Below are positions 1 to 8,875 of a stretch of 64,000 nucleotides of DNA, piece by piece (within the stretch, counting starts at the first letter, position 1; every line of letters begins with the position of its first letter). The notes beneath the pieces were generated by a model that saw nothing but the letters and a program-made list of their open reading frames with translations, ran no database searches and was not told where the DNA came from. The translations under genes and the position numbers were made by a program. Source of the stretch: Microvirga thermotolerans (lineage in GTDB: Bacteria; Pseudomonadota; Alphaproteobacteria; Rhizobiales; Beijerinckiaceae); assembly GCF_009363855.1 (NCBI RefSeq), contig NZ_CP045423.1, positions 3,068,001-3,132,000 on the forward strand. Direction: 5' to 3'.

Positions 1-1058
1 TGCCCGAGCTTCACGTTCGGAATGTCCTGGGGCCGCACCCGCACCTCGATCAGCAGATTCTCCTGGAGGGGGACGATCTCCATCACCGTCTTGCCGGCCT
101 CCACGACACCGCCGGGAGTGTGATAGCGCATCTTCACGACGACGCCCTTCACGGGGCTCGTGATCCTGACCCGGTCGAGGACGCGCGTCGCCGCCAGGAC
201 TCGCTCCCTCACGTCCGCAAGCTCGCCCAGCGTTTCGTGCAACTGCTCGACGGACGCCTTGATCGCTGCGTTACGGGCGCCGACGATCTGCTCCTCGGAT
301 CGGGCGATGCGCTCCTTCGCGTCGCCGATCTCGCCCGTCAGGCGCCCCGCTTCGCCCTGGAGGTTCGCCCGGGCACGCTGGAGCGCCAGGACCTCGGATC
401 TCCGGATCAGGCCGGTCTTCAGAAGCTGCTCCTTGACTGCGAGTTCCTCGTCGAAGAAGGCGATCTGCTCCTTCACCGAGGCGAGCTGGGTCGTGCTCCC
501 CTTGATCCGCTCCTGCAGGGCCTCGATGCTGGTTCTGATCGATGCGATCTCGCTCTGGAGGCTCTTCCGGCGGGCCTCGATCGTCGCGCGCTGGGCCTTG
601 ACGATGGTCGCAATGTCCGGATCGCTCTCCGCTCTCGAAAGCAGCTCCGCAGGAAAGGCGGCCTCGCGCCCCTCGGCGACTTCCGCCCTCAGGCGTGCCT
701 CGATGGCGAGGAGGCGGGCCTCCCTCAGCGCCAGCCGGCGCAGCTCGGCGCGGGGTCCCGTCTCGTCGAGCTGGATCAGGGTCTCGCCGGGCTCCACCAC
801 GTCTCCCTCGCGCACCAGGATGTCCTGGATGACGCCGCCTTCCAGGTGCTGGATGATCTTGTTCTGCCCGGTCGCCACGAAGGCGCCGGAGGTCACGACC
901 GCGCCGGCGATGGGCGCGATGCCGCCCCAGTAGCCGAAGCCCATGACCGTGACCGCGAGGATGACGATCCCGATGAGAGTCGGCAGCCGCGTGCTGCGGG
1001 GGACGTCCGCATACCATTCCTGCTGTTTCTGAAGAGTGATGGTGGCGGTGTGAGACAT
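1..1058 (-). CDS. HlyD-family type I secretion periplasmic adaptor (partial)
   Basis: Membrane-fusion adaptor linking an inner-membrane ABC exporter to an outer-membrane TolC-type channel. The frame opens with MSHTATITLQKQQEWY, has one membrane segment at about residues 26-45, then the biotinyl-lipoyl-like half (HLEGGVIQDILVREGD), a long coiled-coil hairpin (about residues 90-270) and the second lipoyl half (ITSPVKGVVVKM). It is still open at the window edge, so about 352 residues are visible and the C-terminal beta-barrel is missing. Its start lies 13 bp after the exporter gene, so the two should be co-transcribed. PrtE/HlyD-type adaptors are usually about 430-450 residues. The family call is firm; the substrate is inferred from the upstream genes. 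Confidence 0.9.
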   Translation of the reverse strand, partial: MSHTATITLQKQQEWYADVPRSTRLPTLIGIVILAVTVMGFGYWGGIAPIAGAVVTSGAFVATGQNKIIQHLEGGVIQDILVREGDVVEPGETLIQLDETGPRAELRRLALREARLLAIEARLRAEVAEGREAAFPAELLSRAESDPDIATIVKAQRATIEARRKSLQSEIASIRTSIEALQERIKGSTTQLASVKEQIAFFDEELAVKEQLLKTGLIRRSEVLALQRARANLQGEAGRLTGEIGDAKERIARSEEQIVGARNAAIKASVEQLHETLGELADVRERVLAATRVLDRVRITSPVKGVVVKMRYHTPGGVVEAGKTVMEIVPLQENLLIEVRVRPQDIPNVKLG

Positions 1059-1071
1059 GGGCGATCCTGCT

Positions 1072-3138
1072 TCATCCTTCGATGGCGGGCGAGCCGTCAG
1101 GAGCCCGCCGACCGCTCATGAGAGGAATGATTTCGTCGCGCGTGCCGAAGGCCTGAACGGAGCCGTCCTTGAGCATCATGATCTTGTCCACGCTCTTGAG
1201 CAGCGCCGGACGCTGGGTGATGGCCACGATGGTGATGCCGCGCTCCTTTGCCCTCATGAGCGCGCGCGCGAGCGCCTGCTCGCCCGGAAAGTCGAGGTTC
1301 GAGTTCGGCTCGTCGAGCACGACGAGGCGCGGGTTTCCGAAAAAGGCGCGGGCGAGACCGATGCGCTGCCGCTGCCCTCCCGAGAGCGGACTTCCGTCCA
1401 TTCCGACGATGGTCTCGTACCCTTGCGCGAACTGCGAGATCATTTCATGGACATCCGCGAGCGCCGCCGCGTCGAAGATCTCGTCGTCGCTCGCATCCTC
1501 CCGCATGCGGGCGATGTTGGCCTTGATCGAGGCGGGGAACAGCTGCACGTCCTGGGGCAGATATCCGACGCTCTCGCCGAATTGGCGGGGATCCCAGTTG
1601 CGCAGGTCCATCATGTCCAGCCTGACGCTCCCCGCCGTGGGCATGATGGAACCGACGAGCATCCGCCCCAGGGTCGACTTTCCGGTGCCGGATGCGCCCA
1701 CGACCGCAAGCGACTCGCCCGGCTCCAGCTGGAAGGAGATTCCGTTCAGGATCACCTTCTTGTTGGGCGGGGGTACATACAGGACGCGCTCGACGCTCAG
1801 CCGCCCCTGCGGTTGCGGCAGCCGCAGGCGCTCCATGTTGAGCGGCGAGTTGAGGAGAAGCGACCTGATCCGCCCATAGGCCGAGCGCGCCTGCACGAAG
1901 TTCCGCCATCCCTCGATCGTGCCCTCCACCGGCGCCAGGGCGCGGCTGGCGACGATTGAGGACGCGATCACCATGCCGCCGGTGAGCTCGCCCGCCATGG
2001 AGAGCGTCGCTCCCCAACCGAGAAGGGAGACCTGGGTGGTGAGGCGGATGAACTTGGACAGGCCCGTCATTATGATGTTGCGATCCTGCGCGATGACCTG
2101 AGCCTTGAGCGATTCGCCCGTCTCCCGCCCCCACATCAGAACCCCTTCGGGGATCATGCCCATGGCGTTGATCACCTGCGCGTTCCGCGCCATGGCGTCC
2201 GCCTGGAGGTTGGCCCGCGAGGCATAGGCGTTCGCCTTCGCGAAGGGAACGGCGGTCAGCTTCTGGTTGACGAGCGCGACGCTGAGAAGAAGGATGCCGG
2301 TGACCGAGACGATGTATCCGAGCTGCGGGTGGATCAGATAGACGGCGAGGAGATAGACCGGCGCGACCGGCGCATCCAGCATCATCAGGAGGACCGGGCC
2401 GGTGAGAAAGCTCCGGACATGCTGCAGGTCCGAGAGAACCTGGAACTCCTTGATCGACCCGTTCTGGGAAGCCTTGGCGGCGGCGCTCAGCACGGGCGCG
2501 CCGAGCTTGCTCTCGGCCTCGACCGCGATCCGCATCAGGATGAAGCGCCGCATCATGTCCATGAGGACGTGAGCGAGGACCGCGCCCAGCACGACCAGGG
2601 AGAGCATCGCGAGCGTGTCGACGCTGCGGCTGGTGAGAACACGGTCCGAGATGTTGAAGAGATAGACCGGGATCGCCAGAACGAGCACGTTCACGAAAAA
2701 TGAGAAGATCGCGACCGTGATCAGATTGCGGCGGCACGCCGCCAGCCCCTTGCTCAGAACCTCCCTGAAATCGCGGTCGGCGGAGCGCTGCTGCAGTTGC
2801 GGCGGCTTGCGCGGACCGTTCCCTCCCTTGCCGGGTCCGCTGCCGGGAGGCGTCTTCGCGCGATTCTGCGCAGGTCTGCCGTCGTTCCGGGCTGGAACGG
2901 CGGGTCTCGTCTGGGAAGCAGGCGCGGCCCTCGCCTCGCCGCGGGCGACCGGCTGTTGAGGCGGCTGCCGCGGCGGGTGGGCTTCCGGAGGGATCGGCCT
3001 CTGCCGTATCGGATCCGTCTTCTCCGCGACAGGCGGCGCCATGGACCGGGGAGTCGAGGGGCCGGCGGCGTTCCGGCCGGTATCCGGCGCGGATTGCGGA
3101 TCTGTCGAAAGCGATCTCAGGGCATCTTTCAGGAGCAT
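1072..3138 (-). CDS. Type I secretion ABC exporter (permease-ATPase), PrtD-like
   Basis: Fused permease-ATPase that exports unfolded cargo through a type I secretion channel. Membrane helices span about residues 138-400. The ATPase shows Walker A GASGTGKST (481-489), signature LSGGQ (585-589) and Walker B LVVLDE (605-610). There is no N-terminal C39 peptidase domain, so this is a PrtD-type exporter that does not cleave a leader. Unusual is a proline-, alanine- and arginine-rich N-terminal extension of about 115 residues before the first helix, making 688 residues against about 570-600 for typical PrtD. It sits 36 bp downstream of the large repeat protein and 13 bp upstream of the HlyD gene. 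A GGGGA ribosome site precedes the ATG. Confidence 0.93.
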   Translation of the reverse strand: MLLKDALRSLSTDPQSAPDTGRNAAGPSTPRSMAPPVAEKTDPIRQRPIPPEAHPPRQPPQQPVARGEARAAPASQTRPAVPARNDGRPAQNRAKTPPGSGPGKGGNGPRKPPQLQQRSADRDFREVLSKGLAACRRNLITVAIFSFFVNVLVLAIPVYLFNISDRVLTSRSVDTLAMLSLVVLGAVLAHVLMDMMRRFILMRIAVEAESKLGAPVLSAAAKASQNGSIKEFQVLSDLQHVRSFLTGPVLLMMLDAPVAPVYLLAVYLIHPQLGYIVSVTGILLLSVALVNQKLTAVPFAKANAYASRANLQADAMARNAQVINAMGMIPEGVLMWGRETGESLKAQVIAQDRNIIMTGLSKFIRLTTQVSLLGWGATLSMAGELTGGMVIASSIVASRALAPVEGTIEGWRNFVQARSAYGRIRSLLLNSPLNMERLRLPQPQGRLSVERVLYVPPPNKKVILNGISFQLEPGESLAVVGASGTGKSTLGRMLVGSIMPTAGSVRLDMMDLRNWDPRQFGESVGYLPQDVQLFPASIKANIARMREDASDDEIFDAAALADVHEMISQFAQGYETIVGMDGSPLSGGQRQRIGLARAFFGNPRLVVLDEPNSNLDFPGEQALARALMRAKERGITIVAITQRPALLKSVDKIMMLKDGSVQAFGTRDEIIPLMSGRRAPDGSPAIEG

Positions 3139-3174
3139 CAGTTTCCCCAGCGGCGCAGAAGCGACCGGATCGGA

Positions 3175-5178
3175 TCAGGTCAGGACGTGACCGAAAGTGT
3201 CGTGATGGGAGACGAAGACATCCTTCGTCCAGGCGTTGGCGTCGACAGTCTCTCCCTGCGCATGGTCGATGAAGGCGACGAGTTCGGTCACAAGGGCCGT
3301 CGGATCGGCTTGCACGGCCTGGGTTCCGTCGGACACCAGATTGGCCTGCAGCAGGATGGAATCCTCGTATGTGCCGCCGCCGATCACATGGCTCGACAGA
3401 GCGCTCGCATCGACGATGACGGCGGAGTTCGATGCAGCGTTTCCCCCCGTCGAGGACCACTGCAGCGACGACCCCTCATCCCGCCATTGCACCGCGACGT
3501 CGGGATCGGAAATCAGGTTGACCTGGTTGATGATGTTCAGATCGTAGTAGTCGCCCGTCACGAACAGGACATCGAGCGTGCCCGACGCGGCGCCCTTGAA
3601 ACCCGACCATGCGCCGCGGTCGACGTCGTCCCGGCTCGCGAGCCCCTCGATCAGTTTCTGCAGCTCGTCCGTCCATGTCCCGAAGCTGGCCGATCCGATG
3701 GTCTGGATCGTGGCCTCGTTGCGAAGCGCGTTCTGTCCGAGGAATGCCTGCGGGGCCCCTCCCTCCCCCTCCGCGCTGCCCAGCCCCACGACGTCATTGT
3801 CCAGCACGACGTTCAGCTGGGAGATGATGTTGGCGGAGTGGTAGTCGCCGAGAACGACGACGATGTCGTACCCCTTGCCCCAGTCGAGGAACTTGGTGAC
3901 GTTGTACTGCTCGTTTCCGCCCGTGCGGACTTCCGAATAGGCCTCCGTCGTCGTCTGCACGGAGACGTCGCCGTCCTGGAGAACGCTTCTCTGCGTCAGC
4001 GCCTTGATGTCGAACAGGTCGCCGGTCACGTAGTCGACGTTGACCGTCAGGTTTCCCTTGTAGGCCTGGGAGCCGGTACCTTCCAGGAGGGTCGTGACCT
4101 TGAAGACGGCGGTGTTGTCGGTGATGTTGCTCCCGCCCTCGAGGATCGGCGGCTGGGATCCCGCATCCAGGACGTGATCCTGGTTCTGCAGAATGTTGGC
4201 CTGGAGGATCGCGTTGGTCGAGAAGTAGTCGCCCCTCACGAGCAGGTTCGCCGGAGCCTCGTTGAAATCGAGGATCAGTGCGGCATTCCCGGCCTTGTTC
4301 GCACCCGTCTCGGCAACATGGCCCGGCTCGGTGTCGGGCTCGCTCCGCTCCGGCAGCGCCGGGACGACGTGGTCCGGCGGCTCGCTCGACGGCGCATCGG
4401 CCTGCTGCAGTTCGCCGTTCACATAACGGCCCGGCGCGACCTCCCCAGGCGAGGCGCTCCCCTCCGCGAGGGAACGGTCGTGAGCGAGAACGTCGTCGAC
4501 CGAGGCATCGCCCAGCCACCCCAGCGGAATCGCCGCCTGAGGGATCAACTCCGTCCCCATGTCGACGAGACGGGAAACAGTCGCGTCCGCGTCGATGGCC
4601 TGAAGGGCGTCGTAGCCTGTGCCTCCGTCGGACACCCGATCATGATCCGACATGGCGTTGACCTGGGTGAGTTTTCCGACGACCCCCGACGGAGGTTCGT
4701 CGTATGAGAGGCTGTAGCTCGGCTCGCGATGTCCTCCATGCCCGCTCCGATCGGGCGCTCCATGCTCGACGGGCCGATGCCCGACATGGACATGCATATA
4801 GCGGATGTGGAGGGATCCGCCGCCGGTCGCAGGACCGTGGAATTGGTCGCCTTCGTCGAGCATCAGGTCCCCATGCCTGCCGGACATGGGGGCGTGGCCT
4901 TCGATCCTGGGGAACCCATGCGAGTGCGCCTTGAGGATGGCAATGTCGATGCCGGATCCAGTCGAAGAAGGGGACAGATTTGCCCGCACGGCTTGACCGG
5001 TCATGTCCGGGATGTCGGCGAAGGGACCGACTGCGTCCGCGGCCTCGACCCGGTACTCGATGTTCTGGGCTTTGTAGAAGGCCTCGTCGTACTTGAGGCG
5101 GGCAGCGGCGTATTCCTGGGCGATGTGCCAATACCCGGCGAAATGCCAGATCATTTCGAGAGCGCCACCAGGGGCCAT
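3175..5178 (-). CDS. Large repeat protein, probable type I secretion cargo
   Basis: A 667-residue protein of unknown function. It has no Sec signal peptide. Residues 1-300 are His-, Gly- and Asp-rich and low in complexity. Residues 295-620 carry five degenerate copies of a composite unit: an Asn-rich half (N-x3-N-x-A/V, for example near 294, 351, 422, 483 and 580) followed by a GDY-x3-N-x2-x-Q-x-N-x4-D-x-D-V half (near 314, 382, 440, 538 and 597). Classic RTX nonapeptides (GGxGxDxxx) are absent. The very C-terminus is hydroxyl-, His- and hydrophobic-rich, as expected for an uncleaved type I signal, although I cannot prove this. Its place directly upstream of the exporter makes secretion likely; a surface or adhesion role is only a guess. 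Confidence 0.75.
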   Translation of the reverse strand: MAPGGALEMIWHFAGYWHIAQEYAAARLKYDEAFYKAQNIEYRVEAADAVGPFADIPDMTGQAVRANLSPSSTGSGIDIAILKAHSHGFPRIEGHAPMSGRHGDLMLDEGDQFHGPATGGGSLHIRYMHVHVGHRPVEHGAPDRSGHGGHREPSYSLSYDEPPSGVVGKLTQVNAMSDHDRVSDGGTGYDALQAIDADATVSRLVDMGTELIPQAAIPLGWLGDASVDDVLAHDRSLAEGSASPGEVAPGRYVNGELQQADAPSSEPPDHVVPALPERSEPDTEPGHVAETGANKAGNAALILDFNEAPANLLVRGDYFSTNAILQANILQNQDHVLDAGSQPPILEGGSNITDNTAVFKVTTLLEGTGSQAYKGNLTVNVDYVTGDLFDIKALTQRSVLQDGDVSVQTTTEAYSEVRTGGNEQYNVTKFLDWGKGYDIVVVLGDYHSANIISQLNVVLDNDVVGLGSAEGEGGAPQAFLGQNALRNEATIQTIGSASFGTWTDELQKLIEGLASRDDVDRGAWSGFKGAASGTLDVLFVTGDYYDLNIINQVNLISDPDVAVQWRDEGSSLQWSSTGGNAASNSAVIVDASALSSHVIGGGTYEDSILLQANLVSDGTQAVQADPTALVTELVAFIDHAQGETVDANAWTKDVFVSHHDTFGHVLT

Positions 5179-5218
5179 CGGCTCCTCCTGCCGTCAAGGT
5201 CGTCCCTCAGGGCGATGA

Positions 5219-5251
5219 AGCAGCCCGCGCAAGGCTGTCGCGCGGGCTGCT
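5219..5251 (-). terminator. 12-bp stem-loop between the two repeat-protein genes
   Basis: Arms AGCAGCCCGCGC (5219-5230) and its exact complement (5240-5251) enclose a 9-nt loop, just after the stop of the Asn-rich repeat gene and before the large repeat gene. No U-run follows in the minus direction, so it may be a partial terminator or a mRNA-stabilising hairpin rather than a full stop. Confidence 0.55.
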
Positions 5252-5262
5252 CCGTCAAGCGA

Positions 5263-6324
5263 TCAGCTGTGGTGATCGTCGGTCAGGTCGCCGCCGACCA
5301 CGGTCATGCCGTGGTACTGGATGTTGGCACCCATCGAGATGTTCTGGTTGAACGCCTCGAGGTGAGAGGTCGCGGCAGCGGTCACGCTGGTGTCGACCGC
5401 ACCGTCCTCGCCTGCGCCGGACGCGAAGTCGCCGGACGCGCCGTTGATGCCGCTGGCATCGCCGCCGGTCCATGTGCCGTCCTGGCTCCAGCCCGCATTG
5501 CTGTTCAGGTTCGCGGTGAGCGTATCGTCGTCGGTCATCTCGCTGATCTGGGTGAGGCTGAACGCTTGACCCGCGCCGTCCCCGATCGCCGACAGAACGC
5601 CGTCGAACGTTCCTCCATCGAGATTGATCCAGTTTGTCTCCGAGAAGTTGAAGGAATCCCGGACATCGACGCTCAGGTCGAAGCTGGCCGTGTTGTAGCT
5701 GTCGGTGGGATTATAGCTGTCGTTGATGCTGTGGTCGCTATTGTCGGAATTGTCCGAGTTGTCGTTGTAGCTGTCCGTCGCGTTGTAGCTGTCGTTGACG
5801 CTGTTGTCTGAATTGTCCGAATTGTCCGAATTGTCGTTGTAGCTGTCGTTTGTGCTCTTGTTGTTGAGGACGTCGTTCAACGCCACGTCGACCGTCGTGG
5901 TGTCGCTGTTGTCGTTGTAGCTGTCCGTCGTGCTGTGATCGCTGTTGTCGGAGTTGTCGGAATTGTCGGAATTGTCCGAATTGTCGTTGTAGCTTCCGTT
6001 GGTGCTCTTGTTGTTGAGAGCGTCGTTCAACGCCACGTCGACCGTCGTGGTGTCGCTGTTGTCGTTGTAGCTGTCCGCCGTGCTATTGTCGCTGTTGTCC
6101 GAGTTGTCGGAATTGTCGTTATAGCTGTCGGTTACGCGATTATCGCTGTTGTCGGAGTTATCGCTGTTATCCGAATTGTCGGAGTTGTCGTTGTAGCTGT
6201 CAGTGGTGCTGTTGTCGTTCCGGCTGTCGGTGTTGCTCTCGTCCTCGTAATTCCCGTTCTCCTGGGATGCAAAAGCGAAGCCGGCAATGGCCGCAGCGAT
6301 GTTGCCGTTCTGGTCGGTAGCCAT
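5263..6324 (-). CDS. Asn/Asp/Ser-rich tandem-repeat protein of the type I secretion locus
   Basis: A 353-residue acidic protein of unknown function. After a short non-repetitive N-terminus (MATDQNGNIAAAIAGFAF) come runs of DNS triplets punctuated by DSYN, repeated over about residues 30-210. A nearly identical 50-residue block containing TTTVDVALNDALNN occurs twice. The C-terminal 145 residues are non-repetitive, with Gly, Asp and Thr. There is no Sec signal and there are no membrane segments. The start at 6324 is preferred because GAGGA lies 8 nt upstream; longer in-frame extensions look unlike coding sequence. The gene leads the operon with the large repeat protein, exporter and adaptor, so it is probably a second exported product or a partner. 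Metal-binding or beta-solenoid structure is speculation. Confidence 0.72.
   Translation of the reverse strand: MATDQNGNIAAAIAGFAFASQENGNYEDESNTDSRNDNSTTDSYNDNSDNSDNSDNSDNSDNRVTDSYNDNSDNSDNSDNSTADSYNDNSDTTTVDVALNDALNNKSTNGSYNDNSDNSDNSDNSDNSDHSTTDSYNDNSDTTTVDVALNDVLNNKSTNDSYNDNSDNSDNSDNSVNDSYNATDSYNDNSDNSDNSDHSINDSYNPTDSYNTASFDLSVDVRDSFNFSETNWINLDGGTFDGVLSAIGDGAGQAFSLTQISEMTDDDTLTANLNSNAGWSQDGTWTGGDASGINGASGDFASGAGEDGAVDTSVTAAATSHLEAFNQNISMGANIQYHGMTVVGGDLTDDHHS
5700..6230 (-). repeat. In-gene tandem repeats (9-bp DNS units; 150-bp block duplicated)
   Basis: On the minus strand, 9-bp units reading Asp-Asn-Ser alternate with DSYND blocks. An 83-bp segment at 5852-5934 recurs at 6002-6084 with very few differences. 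The offset is exactly 150 bp (50 codons), so the expansion keeps the frame. Confidence 0.85.
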
Positions 6325-6902
6325 GATCGATGTCCTCGTTCGATTGGCGGCGGCGGACGCTTCGGCCTTTCCATCCATTACGTGTTCGGCCGGGGCGACG
6401 CGACGCCAGATTGGGATTGGAGTTCTTCCAGCAGGCACGACCGGCAACCTGCCAAGCGCAGGCAAACCAAGCCGGGCCGGATGGCCTCGTGGCAATCATT
6501 TCGCGAAAGAGCCTGGCGCCTCCTGTCACATTGGCCGCATCGTTCCGGCCGACATTTTTCGAAGCATGCGTGGACGGGCCCGGAAACCGGCTCCATCGAG
6601 CCGACCCGGCAAGAAAGCCCGCCGCACGTTCATGCGGTCGCCCCAATGTCATCGTTTGTATTGGAGAAGCCTTTTCGCACCGTCTCGATCCGAAACGATC
6701 TCAGCCTCTCGAACTTGCGTTCCACCCTTGGCCGCCGATGCTCGTGATGCTTCTGTTCTTCATCGGCCGCGGACTCAAATCACCCTGTGGGACAATCCAC
6801 CAGGAAGTCCACAGGATCGAGGAAATTAGACTTCGATTCACCCCGGTCGTCCAGTTGCGCAATGGGAGTAGCCCTGCGCCATAAGGCGGGACGCACGCCA
6901 CT
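6325..6902. other. 578-bp region without a recognisable gene
   Basis: Upstream region of the type I secretion operon. Several open frames cross it on both strands, but none has a credible ribosome site, amino-acid composition or domain. The operon promoter must lie here; I could not identify a clear -35/-10 pair. The composition is slightly less GC-rich than the neighbouring genes. Confidence 0.5.
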
Positions 6903-7376
6903 TCACAGGAGCGCGGCGACTCTCTCCTCGAATACGTCGCGCCAAAGCTGGAGAAGATCGTCCTGGAGATGGCACCCACATGATTCCCACGTGTCGCCGG
7001 GTACGGCCGTACTGCCGAGACGACTCCTTTGACGCGCGACATGAAAGATCGCAGCCTGACTGCAGCCCTCGAGGAATCTCCGATCGCCCTCCGTGCTCAG
7101 GTTCATGATCTCTTCGCCGTGGATTCCCGGCGCCTCGCCGCTCAGATCGGCGATGGTTTCGCATTGAATGAGGCCGAGCGCCAACGAGCCGATGGACCCG
7201 CCCAGTGCGGCCCTTGCTTCGAGGCTCGCCAGCATTGAAAGAAAGCCGACGATATAAGCATCGTGCCATGCCGCCGATGGTATGCGGCCTAACCGCGCCT
7301 CCGTTCCCTCCACCAGAGGTCGGAGGATCGCGAGCGCGATCCTTCTGCCGCGGCGCGCCTTCCACAGCTGAAACAT
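6903..7376 (-). CDS. Hypothetical protein, 157 aa
   Basis: Not recognised. The frame from MFQLWKARRGRR to the stop has normal protein composition, with a helical, moderately hydrophobic middle (AYIVGFLSMLASLEARAALG) and a C-terminal half with several Cys, Trp and Glu residues. The open frame extends further upstream to 7607, but that part is Arg/Pro-rich and overlaps the start of the divergent gene, so the ATG at 7376 is preferred. The ribosome site is weak (GAAGA). It is divergent from the HEPN-like gene at 7517. There is no signal peptide or clear membrane helix. It could be a lineage-specific gene. Confidence 0.5.
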   Translation of the reverse strand: MFQLWKARRGRRIALAILRPLVEGTEARLGRIPSAAWHDAYIVGFLSMLASLEARAALGGSIGSLALGLIQCETIADLSGEAPGIHGEEIMNLSTEGDRRFLEGCSQAAIFHVARQRSRLGSTAVPGDTWESCGCHLQDDLLQLWRDVFEERVAALL

Positions 7377-7516
7377 TTTCGTCTTCGCCCGTCTTTCGCG
7401 ACAGGATGCGGCGGGGGCGAACCCGCCGCAATCGCCCTTCCGCATAAACCGGGCTATAGTGGCCGGAGCCGGAACAGGCGGAGCGTCCCGCCTGCGCGGA
7501 TCGAGGAGGCGCCGCC

Positions 7517-8104
7517 ATGCCGACACGGCTTCCGCAGAAGCCCGATTTTGAGGCCATCGAGGCTGCGGCCATCGATTCCGCCGATCATCGCACCGTGGTC
7601 CTGGCATTGATCGGGAACCTGGTCTTCAGCTGGTCGAATAACGAAAGCATGTTCATCTATGTGCTCATGCTCCTTCTGGAGACCGACGAGGTCTCGGCGG
7701 CCATCGTCTTCGCCACCTTGAACACCACGCGCGCGCGGCTGGATCTCGTGCAGCGCCTCGCGAAGGCGAAGATTGCCGACAAAAGCGCGGCCGAGACCCT
7801 CGACCGGCTCATCGCGCGCTTCAATGCCTGCACGCGCGTCCGCAACGAGTTCAATCACTGCATGTACACGGTGAGCGACCGGGGCGAGATCACCCACACG
7901 CATGCGATGAAGATCAGGGAAAGCGCCGGCCGCCTGGTTCTCGGCGAGGTCCGGCCCGTCGACGAGGGGCGCATCCGCGAGCTCGTCAAGACGGTCGAGG
8001 ACCTCAAGATCCTCAACCGCGAGCTCTGGGACTTCCTCCCGCGCCTCCAGGCTTCCGTCCGCCCGTCCGCGACCCAGGCCGGGGAGGCCATGCCGTCTGC
8101 CTGA
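7517..8104 (+). CDS. Uncharacterised helical protein with HEPN-like R-x4-H motif
   Basis: A 195-residue protein with no assigned function. It is predicted to be all-helical and soluble. Residues 109-114 read R-N-E-F-N-H, matching the R-x4-6-H signature (with Asn after Arg) of HEPN-superfamily domains, many of which are ribonucleases in toxin-antitoxin or defence systems. The hydrophobic stretch around residues 45-55 (MFIYVLMLLLE) looks like a buried helix, not a membrane anchor. A strong GAGGAGG lies just upstream of the ATG. No antitoxin-like partner is adjacent, so the HEPN link rests on the motif alone. The gene converges with the TerC gene. Confidence 0.7.
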   Translation: MPTRLPQKPDFEAIEAAAIDSADHRTVVLALIGNLVFSWSNNESMFIYVLMLLLETDEVSAAIVFATLNTTRARLDLVQRLAKAKIADKSAAETLDRLIARFNACTRVRNEFNHCMYTVSDRGEITHTHAMKIRESAGRLVLGEVRPVDEGRIRELVKTVEDLKILNRELWDFLPRLQASVRPSATQAGEAMPSA

Positions 8105-8140
8105 GGAGCCTTGCGACGCTCGCGGCGCCGCAGGGCGCCG

Positions 8141-8875
8141 TCAGCGCTTGCGGCGGGCGCGCCGCGCCAGCATGTTGAGCCCCTCGACGAGAGCGGAGAA
8201 GGCCATGGCGGTGTAGATGTAGCCTTTCGGCACATGCGCCCCGAAACCTTCGGCGATGAGCGTCATGCCGATCATCAGCAGGAATCCCAGTGCCAGCATG
8301 ACCACCGTCGGGTTGGCCTGGATGAATCGCGCGAGCGGATTTGCGGCCACCAGCATCACAGCGACGGCGACGATGACGGCGACGACCATCACCGGGACAT
8401 GATCGGTCATGCCGACCGCCGTGATGATGCTGTCGATGGAGAACACGAGGTCGAGGACCAGAATCTGGCCGATGGCGGCAGCAAAGCCCAGGCCTGCCTT
8501 GCTGCCCTCGAACATGTCGGGGCCGGGGTCCGGATCCACGTTGTGATGGATCTCCTTGGTGGCCTTCCAGACCAGGAAGAGACCGCCCGCGATGAGGATC
8601 AGGTCCCTCCATGAGAAGCCGCGGCCGAAGAGCGCGAAGATCGGCTCCGTGAGCTGAACGATGATCGCGACCGTTCCCAGGAGGCCGAGCCGCAGGATCA
8701 GGGCGAGGCCGATCCCGATGCGTCGTGCCCGCCCCTGCTGGTCGGCGGGCAGCTTGTTGGTCAGGATGGAGATGAAGATGAGGTTGTCGATGCCGAGCAC
8801 CACCTCCATCACCACGAGGGTTGCGAGGGCGGCCCAGACCGTGGGGTCCGTCAACAGGGCAAGGATTTCCGTCAT
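8141..8875 (-). CDS. TerC-family integral membrane protein
   Basis: A 244-residue TerC/YkoY-type membrane protein with about seven helices and the conserved acidic motifs of the family ([10 protein letters not shown] near residue 28 and [10 protein letters not shown] near residue 135). Members have been linked to tellurite resistance and to metal (Mn) export during secretion of metalloproteins; the substrate here cannot be read from sequence. The ATG at 8875 (MTEILALL) is chosen over longer in-frame extensions, which overlap the promoter of the divergent regulator and are not protein-like. It is a single-gene unit. Confidence 0.9.
   Translation of the reverse strand: MTEILALLTDPTVWAALATLVVMEVVLGIDNLIFISILTNKLPADQQGRARRIGIGLALILRLGLLGTVAIIVQLTEPIFALFGRGFSWRDLILIAGGLFLVWKATKEIHHNVDPDPGPDMFEGSKAGLGFAAAIGQILVLDLVFSIDSIITAVGMTDHVPVMVVAVIVAVAVMLVAANPLARFIQANPTVVMLALGFLLMIGMTLIAEGFGAHVPKGYIYTAMAFSALVEGLNMLARRARRKR

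Noticed and set aside
5700-6230. CRISPR-like short repeats
   Set aside because: The repeats are 9-bp and 150-bp in-frame coding units with no unique spacers and no cas genes nearby.
6330-6884. 184-codon open frame upstream of the secretion operon
   Set aside because: No ribosome site, unnatural composition and no domain; it overlaps the presumed promoter region.
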